This document shows positions 28,401 to 36,627 of a DNA stretch of 46,618 bases, piece after piece. The notes beneath the pieces are model-generated. The model did no database searches and had not been told where the DNA came from. It worked only from the letters and a program-made list of their open reading frames with translations. The stretch's first letter is position 1, and each line of letters begins with the position of its first letter. Both the position numbers and the translations under genes were made by a program. The stretch is from an uncultured Amphritea sp. (lineage in GTDB: Bacteria > Pseudomonadota > Gammaproteobacteria > Pseudomonadales > Balneatricaceae), in the NCBI RefSeq assembly GCF_937127095.1, contig NZ_CAKZLP010000065.1, positions 1-46,618 of the forward strand, written 5' to 3'.

Positions 28401-30013
28401 TGTCAGGGGAAGCGATCAACCAGAATTTCCGGGTGTTAAAACCCTTTGGCCGATTCCTTGAGCTGGGCAAACGGGATTTCTATGAAAATACCCATATCGG
28501 CCTGCGTCCTTTCCGTAACAATATCAGTTACTTTGGTATTGATGCAGACCAATTACAACTGGAGATGCCAGAACTGTCCGCACGACTCTTCAAAGAATTA
28601 ATGGATCTATTCCGGGACGGCACCCTGTTTCCGCTACCCTATACCCAGTTCAACGCTCACCAGGTTATCGATGCGTTCCGTTACATGCAACAGGCTAAGC
28701 AGATAGGCAAAATTGTTGTCACCTATGAACAGGGCTTAAGACCCGATATAAAGACAGAAGAGCAAGCAGAGATAACAAGCTTACAACTGTCAGCAAATGC
28801 AACTTATATGGTAACAGGCGGTCTTGGCGGCTTCGGTTTACGAACCGCTAAATGGCTAATTGAAAAAGGCGCGAAGCATCTGTTATTGGTTAGTCGCAGA
28901 GGTGCATCATCGGAAGAAGCAGTCGAGTTTCTGTTGCAATGCCAAACCGATGGCATCGCTGTTCGGGCCGAAGCCTGTGATGTCACTGATCGAAGTGCAT
29001 TAGCCCGAATCATCGCTCTTTGTGGCAATGAGCTTCCCGAACTGAAAGGCGTTATTCATGCAGCGACAGTGATCAATGACAGTCTGATCCGCAACCTGAA
29101 TGAAGAACAGATAAGAAGCAGTCTGGCAGCAAAACTCTGCGGTGCCGAGTATCTGGACGAGCTCACCAGGGCGATTAAACTTGATCTCTTCGTAGTCTAC
29201 TCCTCCGTTACAACACTTCTGGGCAATCCGGGTCAAGCGGCATACGTTGCGGCCAATAGCTGGCTGGAAGCACTGACGGCAACCAGGCGCAGTCTTAACC
29301 TCCCCGCTACATGTGTACGCTGGGGAGCGATTGAAGATGTAGGTTTCCTTACACGTAATGAAGAGATCAAAGAGGCGCTGCAAAGCCGTCTTGGCGGAAA
29401 TGCCTTGAGCTCCGAATCAGCGCTGAATGTCCTTGAGCAGATGATTATTCACAATATTCCCAATCTGGGAGTGATGGAGCTGGACTGGCATACGCTGAGT
29501 AAGTTTCTACCCACAGCCTCGCAGAATAAATTCCGCGAGATTAGTCTGAGAGCCGGTGATAGTGAACAAAGCGATGTGAACACCCTTGATCTTAAAGCAA
29601 TGATGCGGGATATGACCGAATCAGAGTTTAATGCTGCAATCCTTGAAATTCTTACTAATGAATTAAGTGAGATACTGATGATTCCTGCAGCCAAAATAGA
29701 TCCGAATAAATCGATCTATGATATGGGCATGGACTCCCTGATGGGTGTTGAACTTATGACGGCTCTTGAGTCCAGAATGGGTATTCAGGTTCCTGTTATG
29801 GCACTGACTGAGACCCCCATGCTATCTCAATTAACAAATAAGATTATTGACTTGGTCAAGCAGGAAGGAACCAATGCTGAGCTATCTGAAGATAGCGGTG
29901 AATTACAAAGACTGGTCTCTCAGCATGGTGAAGTAGCCGATGCAGAGTTCTCAGCTGAGATTCTTACTGCCATCAATCAGGGCTCTACTAATCATCGGAT
30001 ACACCATAAATGA
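22445..30013 (+). CDS. Fully reducing type I polyketide synthase, RkpA-like (KS-AT-DH-psiMT-ER-KR-ACP)
   Basis: This 2522-residue single-module synthase has KS (1-420; C172 in DTACSSS, H307, H345), AT (about 530-830; S622 in GHSVGE, AFHS at 724-727 as in malonyl-specific domains) and DH (about 890-1170; H922, D1086). A region at 1200-1510 is shaped like a methyltransferase but lacks the glycine-rich SAM loop (LEVASSQTHFG), so it is probably inactive. ER follows (about 1765-2095; GAAGGVG), then KR (about 2118-2300; TGGLGGFG, Y2267) and ACP (about 2390-2475; S2431 in GMDSLMG). No thioesterase is present. The set would make a saturated unbranched acyl chain held on the ACP. Domain order and size match Sinorhizobium RkpA. 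The downstream oxoamine synthase overlaps its stop by 4 nt (ATGA). Confidence 0.95.
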   Translation: MDKRVALIGYSYRLPQTSPDAFWQDLLDGKDLITEVEQSRWSFENHLHPDRDHPGSSYTFKAGSLGDISGFDASFFGISPREAAVMDPQQRYLLEMTWEAIEHAGIPASSLKQTDCGVYIGISSLDYGNRMSDDLCSINASTATGNTTSIASNRISYSFDLHGPSISMDTACSSSMVAFHQACQAILNGEVSSALTGGISLHLHPFGFIIFSKATMLSPDGRCKVFDESANGYVRSEGGGIFLLKDYDQAVADGDQIHAIVAASSVNTDGYKSGITIPSCHSQGRLMEQTYLKAGLTPDDLDYLEAHGTGTPVGDPIETRAIGNALGKKRKTPLPIGSVKSNLGHLEPASGVASLVKALLIIKHRKIPATISMKHPNPNIKFDEWNIHVVDKLLTLEKEDPLNIGINSFGFGGANAHVILQSAPDRAQPSNQQHRSDQSLPLIISGRSDQALIDNARRLADFLEADRQISFYDVAWNYNYCKERHSEAALLYAMNAEEAISKLNSFITPNEQRTTTEIKTGKGLESATGAVFIYSGNGCQWETMGKALLETSDVFCQTINKVDGIFRQFSDFSLVDEIKGLNGTNRFEYTEVAQPVLFAIQVGITEYLKHQGVTPVCVTGHSVGEVAAAWASGALTLNDAVKVIYYRSLYQGTTKGNGAMTAASLSQEQVETLLQEPVFNEVHLAGINSFKGVTLAGNPDQLTVLEARLQKENIFNVRLKLDYAFHSQAMDPIESELLNALSGLKPSATNLPFISTVSGTELDGQTLTAEYWWHNIRQPVLFCQALDTLLEQGHTCFIEIGGHPVLRSYLNDQIRQHNKTALVIPTFNRNNGTLAELETSAAAAVMAGAVDMHRWFPIDGNRLELPLYAFQHERHWHPITIESHRLLQRHAVHPLLGAELPLQPLRWEHQIDTELHPWLADHKVGDSVVFPGAGFIELALNAADRFQPAQTVQIEDLEILLPLILEQGQSKVLQTSIDQVSGDISILSRNHIVSEQWALNCKARGLHQCTGNVLKIAAPYIPGRDADFNEDTHRQLALQAGLQYGPAFSAVDFGWSNDSEVLAQLKADDSIAKTTNEYLLHPGILDSAIQLVVHFLIKELEQTSGTAFIPIRVDRITIDREIKKQPTLAHLKLLKKSSHSLLTRLELFDDLGACIAILEGVRFKSVRLYKSKHQKMAYLNYHLTPAPALSQPASGFQPALTQALLSIGQQQSDSFNRFSNEVAPLLESMILHAMYENLQTVQEELGSLNIAELEALQLRDPDQLSLQPLILKHAKDLNLLTIAGETYELNHELKDSGVSSSLIWNTLLREYPDFFSLLNLAGRSSLSLAQKMLGNGKVTGIKPEESYSRLFRDLSIQTCYPLIASGLTELLQQQQRALQPGQRLRVLEVASSQTHFGHIICSQINFNDCDYSFATPNATALESFHHLREQYPLAAGIDLADTDASTVATEGQPFQLIVISLDSYRIQDNLRLLQHIKPLMAEGACLLLYGMSPIYWLDLCFGDTPDWLAEKLSNQATAEQWAATLKTDNLSSIDIISNQLPETGFFLICGSAEASKQEQPEEIASHWLIVSNQNEPERFLLDKLAATKTPQTVIQSASRSALIEKFIELQQSGTDITDVILLSQTDSDEAPLISQTERCTLATDISMAMEQTNSKAQLWVLTEGVGATLPCDHPIEWETAQQTPADAALWGFTRTLMNESLNTTVRLIDLPTVVSESSVDALIDELQHPSDEQELVISPDGSRFAPRLRTETKPGTVELQTEDQLITLGFELPGQLRNLKWQTQPQPVLTDDDIEVEVMATGLNFRDVMYALGLLSDEAIENGYAGATLGLEFSGRVLRTGKNVTDFSTGDNVVGSGSSCFSNRLIAKSTAIAQMPEGLSFEGAATIPTTFLTVYYALHYLARLQPGEKVLIHGAAGGVGIAAIQIAQWLNADIYATVGSDDKREFLELLGIPSERIYNSRTLTFGEEILRDIGDGKGIDVVLNSLSGEAINQNFRVLKPFGRFLELGKRDFYENTHIGLRPFRNNISYFGIDADQLQLEMPELSARLFKELMDLFRDGTLFPLPYTQFNAHQVIDAFRYMQQAKQIGKIVVTYEQGLRPDIKTEEQAEITSLQLSANATYMVTGGLGGFGLRTAKWLIEKGAKHLLLVSRRGASSEEAVEFLLQCQTDGIAVRAEACDVTDRSALARIIALCGNELPELKGVIHAATVINDSLIRNLNEEQIRSSLAAKLCGAEYLDELTRAIKLDLFVVYSSVTTLLGNPGQAAYVAANSWLEALTATRRSLNLPATCVRWGAIEDVGFLTRNEEIKEALQSRLGGNALSSESALNVLEQMIIHNIPNLGVMELDWHTLSKFLPTASQNKFREISLRAGDSEQSDVNTLDLKAMMRDMTESEFNAAILEILTNELSEILMIPAAKIDPNKSIYDMGMDSLMGVELMTALESRMGIQVPVMALTETPMLSQLTNKIIDLVKQEGTNAELSEDSGELQRLVSQHGEVADAEFSAEILTAINQGSTNHRIHHK

Positions 30014-31332
30014 GCGCTAAAAAACTGACCAATGACCTGAAGCAAAAGTTGATTCAGCAATCACTGCGCCGAAAGTACGACCAGGTGGGCAAAGAAGAGA
30101 ACAAGCCTTTAAAGGCCCTGACCCAATCTGATATCCCTGAAAAGTTTTATCGTTTTGATCAGCACCCCGGTTATCGGCAGATGCAGATCATTGATCAGGG
30201 GGCGGCCCGGCTTGAACTGGAAAGTCCTTTTTTCAGAGTGCATGATGCCTTAGCCGGTGCGACTACAAGCATCAATGGCCGGGAGTTAATTAATTTCGCG
30301 AGTTACAACTACCTCGGACTATCAGGACACCCTGACGTTAATAAGGCCGCCATAGAAGCCATACAAATGTATGGAACATCTGTTTCAGCCAGCAGGATAA
30401 TGGCGGGAGAACGACCTATCCACAGAGAGTTGGAACAAACTATTGCCGAGTGTTATGGCGTTGACGACGCGGTCGTTTATGTCAGTGGCCATGCAACAAA
30501 TGTCTCCACTATCGGCTATCTGTTTGGCAGCAAAGACCTCGTCATTCACGATGAATATATCCATAACAGCTCCGTTGTCGGCGCACAACTTTCCGGCGCC
30601 AAACGACTTTCGTTCAGCCATAATGATATGAAGGCGCTGGAGCAGCTTTTAGAACAGCACCGCCATCAGTTTGAACGAGTTGTGGTCATCGTAGAAGGGT
30701 TATACGGCATGGACGGGGACTATCCAGATCTCCCCCGCCTCATCGAACTCAAACAGCAATATCATTGTTTTCTCATGGTTGATGAAGCCCACTCATTCGG
30801 CGTGCTTGGACGTTCAGGAAAAGGGCTGAGAGAGACCTTTGGAATTTCAGGAACTGACGTCGACATATGGATGGGAACCCTGAGTAAAACACTGTCGGGC
30901 TGCGGCGGATATATAGCCGGAGAAACCGCTCTGATTGATAACCTGCGTTATCTCTCTCCCGGTTTTTTATACAGCGCAGGCATACCCGCCCCTACTGCCG
31001 CTGCAGCAATATCCTCCCTGCAGATCATGGCAAAGGAGCCTGAGCGGATAACCCGGCTTCATGACATTTCTGCTTACTTTTTAGAGCAGGCAACTCTCGC
31101 AGGCCTGAATACAGGAGACTGCAGAGGTATTGCGATTGTGCCGATCATAATAGGCAGCTCAGTCAAGACAACCCGCATCGCAGAAAGTCTGTTTCAGCAG
31201 GGAGTCAACGTCCAGTCAATCGTGTATCCCGGGGTACCTGAAAATAGCGCCCGACTGAGATTTTTCCTCTGTTGCGATCATACCCGGCATCAGGTAGATC
31301 AAACAATCAGACTGTTGAAACAGCTACTCTGA
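30010..31332 (+). CDS. Alpha-oxoamine synthase (AONS/SPT family, RkpG-like)
   Basis: This 440-residue PLP enzyme belongs to the family of 8-amino-7-oxononanoate synthase and serine palmitoyltransferase, which joins an acyl thioester to an amino acid with loss of CO2. Residues: SYNYLGLSGHP (98-108), D258 in VDEAHSFG, and the PLP lysine K293 in TLSKTLSGCGG. An N-terminal extension of about 70 residues is longer than in BioF. No bio genes are nearby. Its start overlaps the synthase stop (ATGA), so the two proteins are made together. I infer that it off-loads the ACP-bound chain with an amino acid, giving a 3-keto sphingoid-like amine. Which amino acid is used cannot be read from sequence. Confidence 0.92.
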   Translation: MSAKKLTNDLKQKLIQQSLRRKYDQVGKEENKPLKALTQSDIPEKFYRFDQHPGYRQMQIIDQGAARLELESPFFRVHDALAGATTSINGRELINFASYNYLGLSGHPDVNKAAIEAIQMYGTSVSASRIMAGERPIHRELEQTIAECYGVDDAVVYVSGHATNVSTIGYLFGSKDLVIHDEYIHNSSVVGAQLSGAKRLSFSHNDMKALEQLLEQHRHQFERVVVIVEGLYGMDGDYPDLPRLIELKQQYHCFLMVDEAHSFGVLGRSGKGLRETFGISGTDVDIWMGTLSKTLSGCGGYIAGETALIDNLRYLSPGFLYSAGIPAPTAAAAISSLQIMAKEPERITRLHDISAYFLEQATLAGLNTGDCRGIAIVPIIIGSSVKTTRIAESLFQQGVNVQSIVYPGVPENSARLRFFLCCDHTRHQVDQTIRLLKQLL

Positions 31333-31348
31333 TTTTCAGATATAGGGT

Positions 31349-32650
31349 ATGACATTGAGAAACTGCGAAAAAGTATTCCTGTTGTTACAGGGTCCGCCTT
31401 CACGATTCAGTTCATTACTCTTTAAAGAATTAAAAAGTCGTCAGGTAAAGTGTTTTAAAATCCACTTATCGCTTGGAGACTGGTTATTCTGGCAAGGAGG
31501 CAGTGCCGATAACTATCGCGGAAAACTATCCGACTGGCCAGCGTATCTGAAAGACTATATTCAGAAAAACGGCGTCACCGACGTAGTCTATTATGCCGAC
31601 CGAACCCCCTATCATAAGGCAGCAATCAAGATTGCAGCTGAGCTGGGCATCAATGCAATCACTTACGAAAACGGCTACCTACGGCCCTTTTGGATTACTC
31701 TGGAACATGGTGGGATGTCGCGACTCTCCCATTTTCCTAATGACCCGCAAGACATCCTTCGCAAAGGTCAAAACCTACCCCTGCCGGTTACCCATAAAAA
31801 TCTGGGACACCCGTTCTGGCTGGAAGCCTGGAACGAGGTTGTATTTAGCCTGGCAAACTACTTCGACATTGCTTTTTTCAGACATTATCAATCAGATAAG
31901 GTGTACAACCCGATTTACGAATACCTTAACTACATCCCCAGATTACTACGGGATAAAAAAAACCAGAAAAAGGCTGAAGCCATAACCTCCCGTTTGAAAG
32001 CAGAGAAGCAACGTTTTTTCCTTTTTCCACTGCAAATGCAGAATGATTATCAACTCAGGGAAAATTCCCCCTTTGACCATCAATCAGAAGCAATAGAGCT
32101 GGCGATTCAATCACTTAAACTGAGCGGTCAGCAGGACACCTCCCTTTTATTCAAAATCCACCCAATGGACAACGGCATTGAACCATGGGAAAAAATTATT
32201 AGCGAACTGACTGCCAGACACAACCTTGAGGGCAGGATACTGGTTATAGATGGCGGCAACCTGAACAAAATAATGAATTTTTGTACTGGTATTATTACCA
32301 TTAATAGTACAGTCGGAGTGCATGGCCTACAGAAGATAAAACCAATTGTAACGCTGGGCGATGCAATGTATGACATCCCTGGACTCACCAGTCAGCAGCC
32401 TCTCACTGCCTTTTTCCAGCAACCAGAGCCCCCAATTGCAGAGCTGGTTGACGCTTTCGTTCGTTTGATAGCGGCAACCATTCAGATTCATGGTAGTTTT
32501 ATTTCAGCTAAAGGACGTGAACTGGCAGTCCATGAGATGTGTGACAGATTGATCACTAATAGTGTGAATCAGCCCGGGGCATTTTTACCTACCCCCCCAA
32601 GAATAAGAAAAACAGTAAGTATGAGCAAAGGCGAGCAGCTCCACATTTAG
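31349..32650 (+). CDS. kpsS: Capsule Kdo transferase KpsS-like
   Basis: This 433-residue protein matches KpsS, the beta-Kdo transferase that puts the first Kdo on the lipid end of group 2 capsules. Shared segments are the N-terminal VFLLLQGPPS, YENGYLRPFWITLEHGG (about 110-126), the KIHPMDNG motif (about 268-275) and ITINSTVGVHGL (about 310-321). It begins 16 nt after the oxoamine synthase, so capsule linker synthesis and the lipid-forming enzymes share an operon. It converges on the SDR gene with a 45-bp gap in which I see no strong terminator. The C-terminal 30 residues are not conserved. Confidence 0.9.
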   Translation: MTLRNCEKVFLLLQGPPSRFSSLLFKELKSRQVKCFKIHLSLGDWLFWQGGSADNYRGKLSDWPAYLKDYIQKNGVTDVVYYADRTPYHKAAIKIAAELGINAITYENGYLRPFWITLEHGGMSRLSHFPNDPQDILRKGQNLPLPVTHKNLGHPFWLEAWNEVVFSLANYFDIAFFRHYQSDKVYNPIYEYLNYIPRLLRDKKNQKKAEAITSRLKAEKQRFFLFPLQMQNDYQLRENSPFDHQSEAIELAIQSLKLSGQQDTSLLFKIHPMDNGIEPWEKIISELTARHNLEGRILVIDGGNLNKIMNFCTGIITINSTVGVHGLQKIKPIVTLGDAMYDIPGLTSQQPLTAFFQQPEPPIAELVDAFVRLIAATIQIHGSFISAKGRELAVHEMCDRLITNSVNQPGAFLPTPPRIRKTVSMSKGEQLHI

Positions 32651-32695
32651 AACAGGCCTTTCGCAAATATACTCAGGAAAAGCAGATAAAAAATA

Positions 32696-33496
32696 TTAGT
32701 CTGCTGTCCGGTTATAACCCAGTACGTGTAAAATTCTCTGCGATATAAAGGCGGGCAACACGGCCAAACACCAACTTCCCATGTTTAGCGGAAACGGAAA
32801 GCTAACCCTGGCCGCATTCCGGTCAATCCCTTGCTGGATAATTCGTGCAGCATGCTCGGGCGTCATCAGAAAAGGTTTAGGACCAGGCATTGCATCACAC
32901 ATCGCCGACTCAATATTACCCGGCATGACCACCGTCACACCCACACCTGTACCCGACAACCCTCCTCTCAATGCTTCTCCATAAGCTTTGACTGCCGCTT
33001 TGCTGGCACAGTAGCTCGGCATAATAGGTAAACCATAAAATCCGGCTAATGAACTGATCAGAGCAATTTTGCCCCGGCCTCGCTGACGCATTAACTTTGC
33101 CAGATAACTGGACATAACCAGGGTAGCCTTTATATTCAGGTCCAGTAACTGAACCATCTCTACTTCACTCTCCCCAGAGCAATCGGCACCAATATTGATA
33201 TTTATCCCGGCATTAGCAATGAAGAGGTCAACCGGTGAGTGCTCATCAAGCTGTTTTAACCAGTCCATTAGCGCGGGTATATTTAACATGTCAATGGCAT
33301 ATGACCTTACATCAGCACCCAGTGAAATGCATTGCGAGCTAATCTGTTCAAGCGCAGCTTCATCTCTGCCCTGCAGGCATAATGTCACACCAGGTGCTGC
33401 ATAACGCTTTGCCAGAGCACCGCCAATCGCTCCTGTAGCACCGGTTATCAATATAACTGTTTGTTTTGTAACGCTGGATGCTTTAGGACTAACCAC
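32696..33496 (-). CDS. Short-chain dehydrogenase/reductase (RkpH-like, ketosphinganine reductase type)
   Basis: This 266-residue classical SDR has an NAD(P) motif TGATGAIG (18-25), NAG at 95-97, and catalytic S148, Y162 and K166. The C-terminal part (about 238-258) is hydrophobic and could hold it at the membrane, as in 3-ketodihydrosphingosine reductases. It starts with GTG after an AAAGGA site. It lies downstream of kpsC on the same strand and faces the PKS-oxoamine synthase operon. I infer that it reduces the 3-keto group made by that synthase. Other ketone substrates are possible. Confidence 0.87.
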   Translation of the reverse strand: MVSPKASSVTKQTVILITGATGAIGGALAKRYAAPGVTLCLQGRDEAALEQISSQCISLGADVRSYAIDMLNIPALMDWLKQLDEHSPVDLFIANAGININIGADCSGESEVEMVQLLDLNIKATLVMSSYLAKLMRQRGRGKIALISSLAGFYGLPIMPSYCASKAAVKAYGEALRGGLSGTGVGVTVVMPGNIESAMCDAMPGPKPFLMTPEHAARIIQQGIDRNAARVSFPFPLNMGSWCLAVLPAFISQRILHVLGYNRTAD

Positions 33497-33630
33497 AATA
33501 AGTATTCCTTTGAGATAACCGCTTCACAAGGTTAAAGAACCGATGCTTTACGAAGAATATCATGCTTAATAAGAGCAGGAGTCTTAATGTTGTATCATCT
33601 GATGAACTAGCTCCGTTTAAACCTTTATCG

Positions 33631-35625
33631 TTATTCCGGTTTACGTACACGCTTCCATACCCATGAATTCAGTGTTGTTTTCGGGGGCTTATGGCGCTGC
33701 TGATTAATAAGATCCACTGCCGTTTCTACGTTGACCTGATGCCCCGAACCGGGATCAACATATATTGGGTACATAATCAGAGTTGCTGCAACCAATTGAT
33801 CCAGCGTAAGTTTACGAGTCCGTCGAGGACAATAATGACGATCTTCCGTCAGTCCCCAACCGGCATAGAAAGGGATTCCATAAGTGTAAACCTTTACGCC
33901 TCTCAGCAAAGCTTCAAAACCGGTTAGAGACGTCAGTGTATGAACCTCATCTACGCATTCTAATAACTCTGGCATGGCAATATCAGTCACTCGAAGGTCG
34001 TAACTATCTGCCATCTGCTCACTATCAGTTTCTGCCAACCGGGCTCCAACCAGAACATCCGGATGAGGTTTATAGATAATATAGGCATCAGGGTTACTCA
34101 GCCGGACTTCGGATAACAGTTGAGCATTTGTTGTAATATCTACCGCGCCTAGACGAATTGAAGCATCGGTTTCAACCTGACCTGGAATCAGAATGATTCG
34201 ACGATCTTTAGGCAACGTTAATGGTTGCTCCTCTCCAGTGTTATACTTACTGAGTCTGAGCAACACCAGTTTCTGCCGCAACTGTTCTGCCCGTATTAAC
34301 TGGTGCTCAGAGAAGTGACTATTTTGCAGTAAAGACTCCAGTTCCGAAGGTGCCGTTGCATCATAATAAATTCCCTTAGCATCGATCACCAACGACAAAG
34401 GGTCTACCGCATCCGCTCCTAACCCCACCGAGCGGACAAAACCATCTTCCATATAACTCACAGAAAGAAAATTCTGATTAGCAATAAGAGAGCCTATAGA
34501 CGCTTTATCAGATGCCCATACTAGCAAGCGCTCACAAGTGCGGGTCATGCTGGAGGGGGATGATTTATAAAACTTTATCCGGGCCTTGCTTCCGAGGAAA
34601 GAAGGAACAAAGCCCTTCTTCCAATAACCAAATCCAATTCCCAACCATTGGCCGGAGAAACGATCTCGCTGCCGTTTCTGATCGGCAAGTAAAGCAACCG
34701 TTTCTTCAAACTCGCAACGTTTACCGGTGTACGGGTTTATATAACGACAATAGCGTAAATACGCGGCGGCAAATAGTTGATTAAGCGAACGATGAACCTG
34801 GCGACGGGAAACGCTTTTATGATCCGTTGTTAAACCCCAGCCAGCATAAAAAGGAACACCAAAACATATAACCTCTTTACCCGCCAGCAACCCTTCAAAA
34901 CCCAGCTGACTCGTTACCACATAAACTTTATCGACCAGGTCTAACAAAGCCCAGGGTGATACATCCTCTGTAATAACAGTGCAACCATACTCAGAGGCAA
35001 GCGACATCAGATGACCTTGCTTTTTACCCGCTATGACATCAGGATGAATCTTTACAATGACCTCAGCCTCAGGATTGTCTGCACATGCCGTTTTAAGCAT
35101 TTGCCTGAAACTATTGATATTGGCTAAGCCATACTCAATAGATGCATCTCCCACTGTCTGGTCAACAACAAGTACTTTCAGTTTATCTGTTGATAACCCA
35201 AGTACTGGACGGTCAGGTGCATGATTATATTTTGATAGACGATAATGACGTATTAGTTCAATTCCAGACTCTGCTCGAAGCAGCTCCTGATGAGTGAACG
35301 TAGCAGAACTAATCAGCATTTCGAGATCAGACGCACTGGTAGCATCGTAATAAATACCAGAAGTATCAACAATCAAGCTATGTTGAAGAGAGCCATCGAC
35401 ACCTAACCCCAGTGAGCGAAGGAAGCCATCTTCCAAAGATAAATAGGGTAAGTCATGCTTAATCGCAAAACGACGCGCTTTGTCAGAAGTCTTCTTAAGC
35501 CCCCAGCCAGCAATAGCAGACACTCCCGAGGAACGATTTACAACTCCCAGAGCGGTTATTGGCTGCTCTAAATAAACATCCAAATATGGGATACGGCCAA
35601 TCCCTAATGAGAAATAACCAATCAT
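33631..35625 (-). CDS. kpsC: Capsule poly-Kdo linker transferase KpsC (two-domain)
   Basis: This 664-residue protein matches KpsC, which extends the Kdo linker of ATP-transporter capsules with alternating linkages. It has two related halves. The N-half shows GWGLKK...LSLEDGFLRSLGLG (about 51-93) and YYDATSASDLE. The C-half shows SYMEDGFVRSVGLG (about 388-401) and YYDATAPSELE. Each half ends with FYAGWGLT. The length equals E. coli KpsC (about 675). The start ATG overlaps the stop of the upstream glycosyltransferase by 4 nt. Export genes kpsMTED are not in the window. Confidence 0.95.
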   Translation of the reverse strand: MIGYFSLGIGRIPYLDVYLEQPITALGVVNRSSGVSAIAGWGLKKTSDKARRFAIKHDLPYLSLEDGFLRSLGLGVDGSLQHSLIVDTSGIYYDATSASDLEMLISSATFTHQELLRAESGIELIRHYRLSKYNHAPDRPVLGLSTDKLKVLVVDQTVGDASIEYGLANINSFRQMLKTACADNPEAEVIVKIHPDVIAGKKQGHLMSLASEYGCTVITEDVSPWALLDLVDKVYVVTSQLGFEGLLAGKEVICFGVPFYAGWGLTTDHKSVSRRQVHRSLNQLFAAAYLRYCRYINPYTGKRCEFEETVALLADQKRQRDRFSGQWLGIGFGYWKKGFVPSFLGSKARIKFYKSSPSSMTRTCERLLVWASDKASIGSLIANQNFLSVSYMEDGFVRSVGLGADAVDPLSLVIDAKGIYYDATAPSELESLLQNSHFSEHQLIRAEQLRQKLVLLRLSKYNTGEEQPLTLPKDRRIILIPGQVETDASIRLGAVDITTNAQLLSEVRLSNPDAYIIYKPHPDVLVGARLAETDSEQMADSYDLRVTDIAMPELLECVDEVHTLTSLTGFEALLRGVKVYTYGIPFYAGWGLTEDRHYCPRRTRKLTLDQLVAATLIMYPIYVDPGSGHQVNVETAVDLINQQRHKPPKTTLNSWVWKRVRKPE

Positions 35626-36533
35626 AAACAGTTTCGTGAATTTTTTAACATACGCTCACACTCTGTCACATCATTACTCAACTCAAGGATGGCATTCACC
35701 CAAAGTTGTGGCTCCATTGGTACCAGAAAGCCATTTTGCTTATGACGAATGACTTGACGATAAACATTATGATCAGCGTAAACACCGACAGCACCGGCCT
35801 GAGTGATATCGTAATACTTAGTATAAGAGCGAGCCTGATTGAAGCCAGTATTAAGAAGTGGAGCTAAGCCAATACTTCGTCCAGGCCTGCTAACCAATGC
35901 TTGATATGACTCCCAGCCCATTGGATGCAAAATATTTACCCGGGGAATATCGGAAAATATTTTGCGTACTTTATGATTTCCCATCATTTCAAATACCAGA
36001 GAGCTATCCTGATTAAGCACATTCCTTACCACAGGTAATAACCAGTTAATCTCATCCATATGTGATGAAGAACCATGATAAAAAATAGTTTTTAACTCTC
36101 GTGAATCGATGTAGGGAGATTTAGCCTCCAATAATTTAGGCTGCCAGCTTTGGTACTTATCGACTAGCCAGGGGGTCGAAAGCCATAACTGTGCACCCTG
36201 AGCTTGCAACCAGGACTTATAACGACAAGCATTATAATAAAGCTTCCAACGATAAACCGTTGATAAGCCGCGATGAGTAGCCATATCGAACAGATCATCA
36301 TCCATAAAGTAGATCAGCTGATCTATCAGGTTCCGATATCGTTCAACCCAGCGCAGCCATGCCTTACTGAGATAGCGAACAAAAATTATAGAAAGACCTG
36401 CTTTGGGTGGTAATGAAGGAGGTGGCTCGAAACAATGATACTGAGATACTTCTGTATTCTGCAGCTCAGGCTTAATAAAAAAATCGGTTGACGGATTTTT
36501 ACCAGCTTGGATTATCCAAAATTGATCAGCCAT
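35622..36533 (-). CDS. GT-B glycosyltransferase, capsule locus
   Basis: I place the start at the ATG giving MADQFWIIQAG. The frame is open 21 codons further but only from a TTG. The protein is about 303 residues and fits a GT-B glycosyltransferase: FYHGSSSHMDEINWLLPVV (about 171-189) starts the C-terminal nucleotide-sugar half, and LAPLLNTGFNQARSYTKYYD with AGAVGVYAD forms the donor site. The sugar used is unknown. Its stop overlaps the kpsC start (ATGA), so it is part of the same operon. Confidence 0.78.
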   Translation of the reverse strand: MADQFWIIQAGKNPSTDFFIKPELQNTEVSQYHCFEPPPSLPPKAGLSIIFVRYLSKAWLRWVERYRNLIDQLIYFMDDDLFDMATHRGLSTVYRWKLYYNACRYKSWLQAQGAQLWLSTPWLVDKYQSWQPKLLEAKSPYIDSRELKTIFYHGSSSHMDEINWLLPVVRNVLNQDSSLVFEMMGNHKVRKIFSDIPRVNILHPMGWESYQALVSRPGRSIGLAPLLNTGFNQARSYTKYYDITQAGAVGVYADHNVYRQVIRHKQNGFLVPMEPQLWVNAILELSNDVTECERMLKNSRNCL

Positions 36534-36627
36534 AAGAAACCTACTCTTTGAAACCCAGGTAACGAGAAGAAACCTATCTACACATAGTAACGCCAAGGAC
36601 TTAAACCAAAGCTCCCGTAAAACGTCA

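Noticed and set aside
30010..31332. Reading the oxoamine synthase as BioF (biotin synthesis)
   Set aside because: No bio genes are nearby, it has a 70-residue N-terminal extension, and it overlaps a PKS gene; a polyketide off-loading role fits better.
36534..36596. Upstream TTG extension of the GT-B glycosyltransferase
   Set aside because: It adds 21 residues without conservation, and an ATG with normal context follows.
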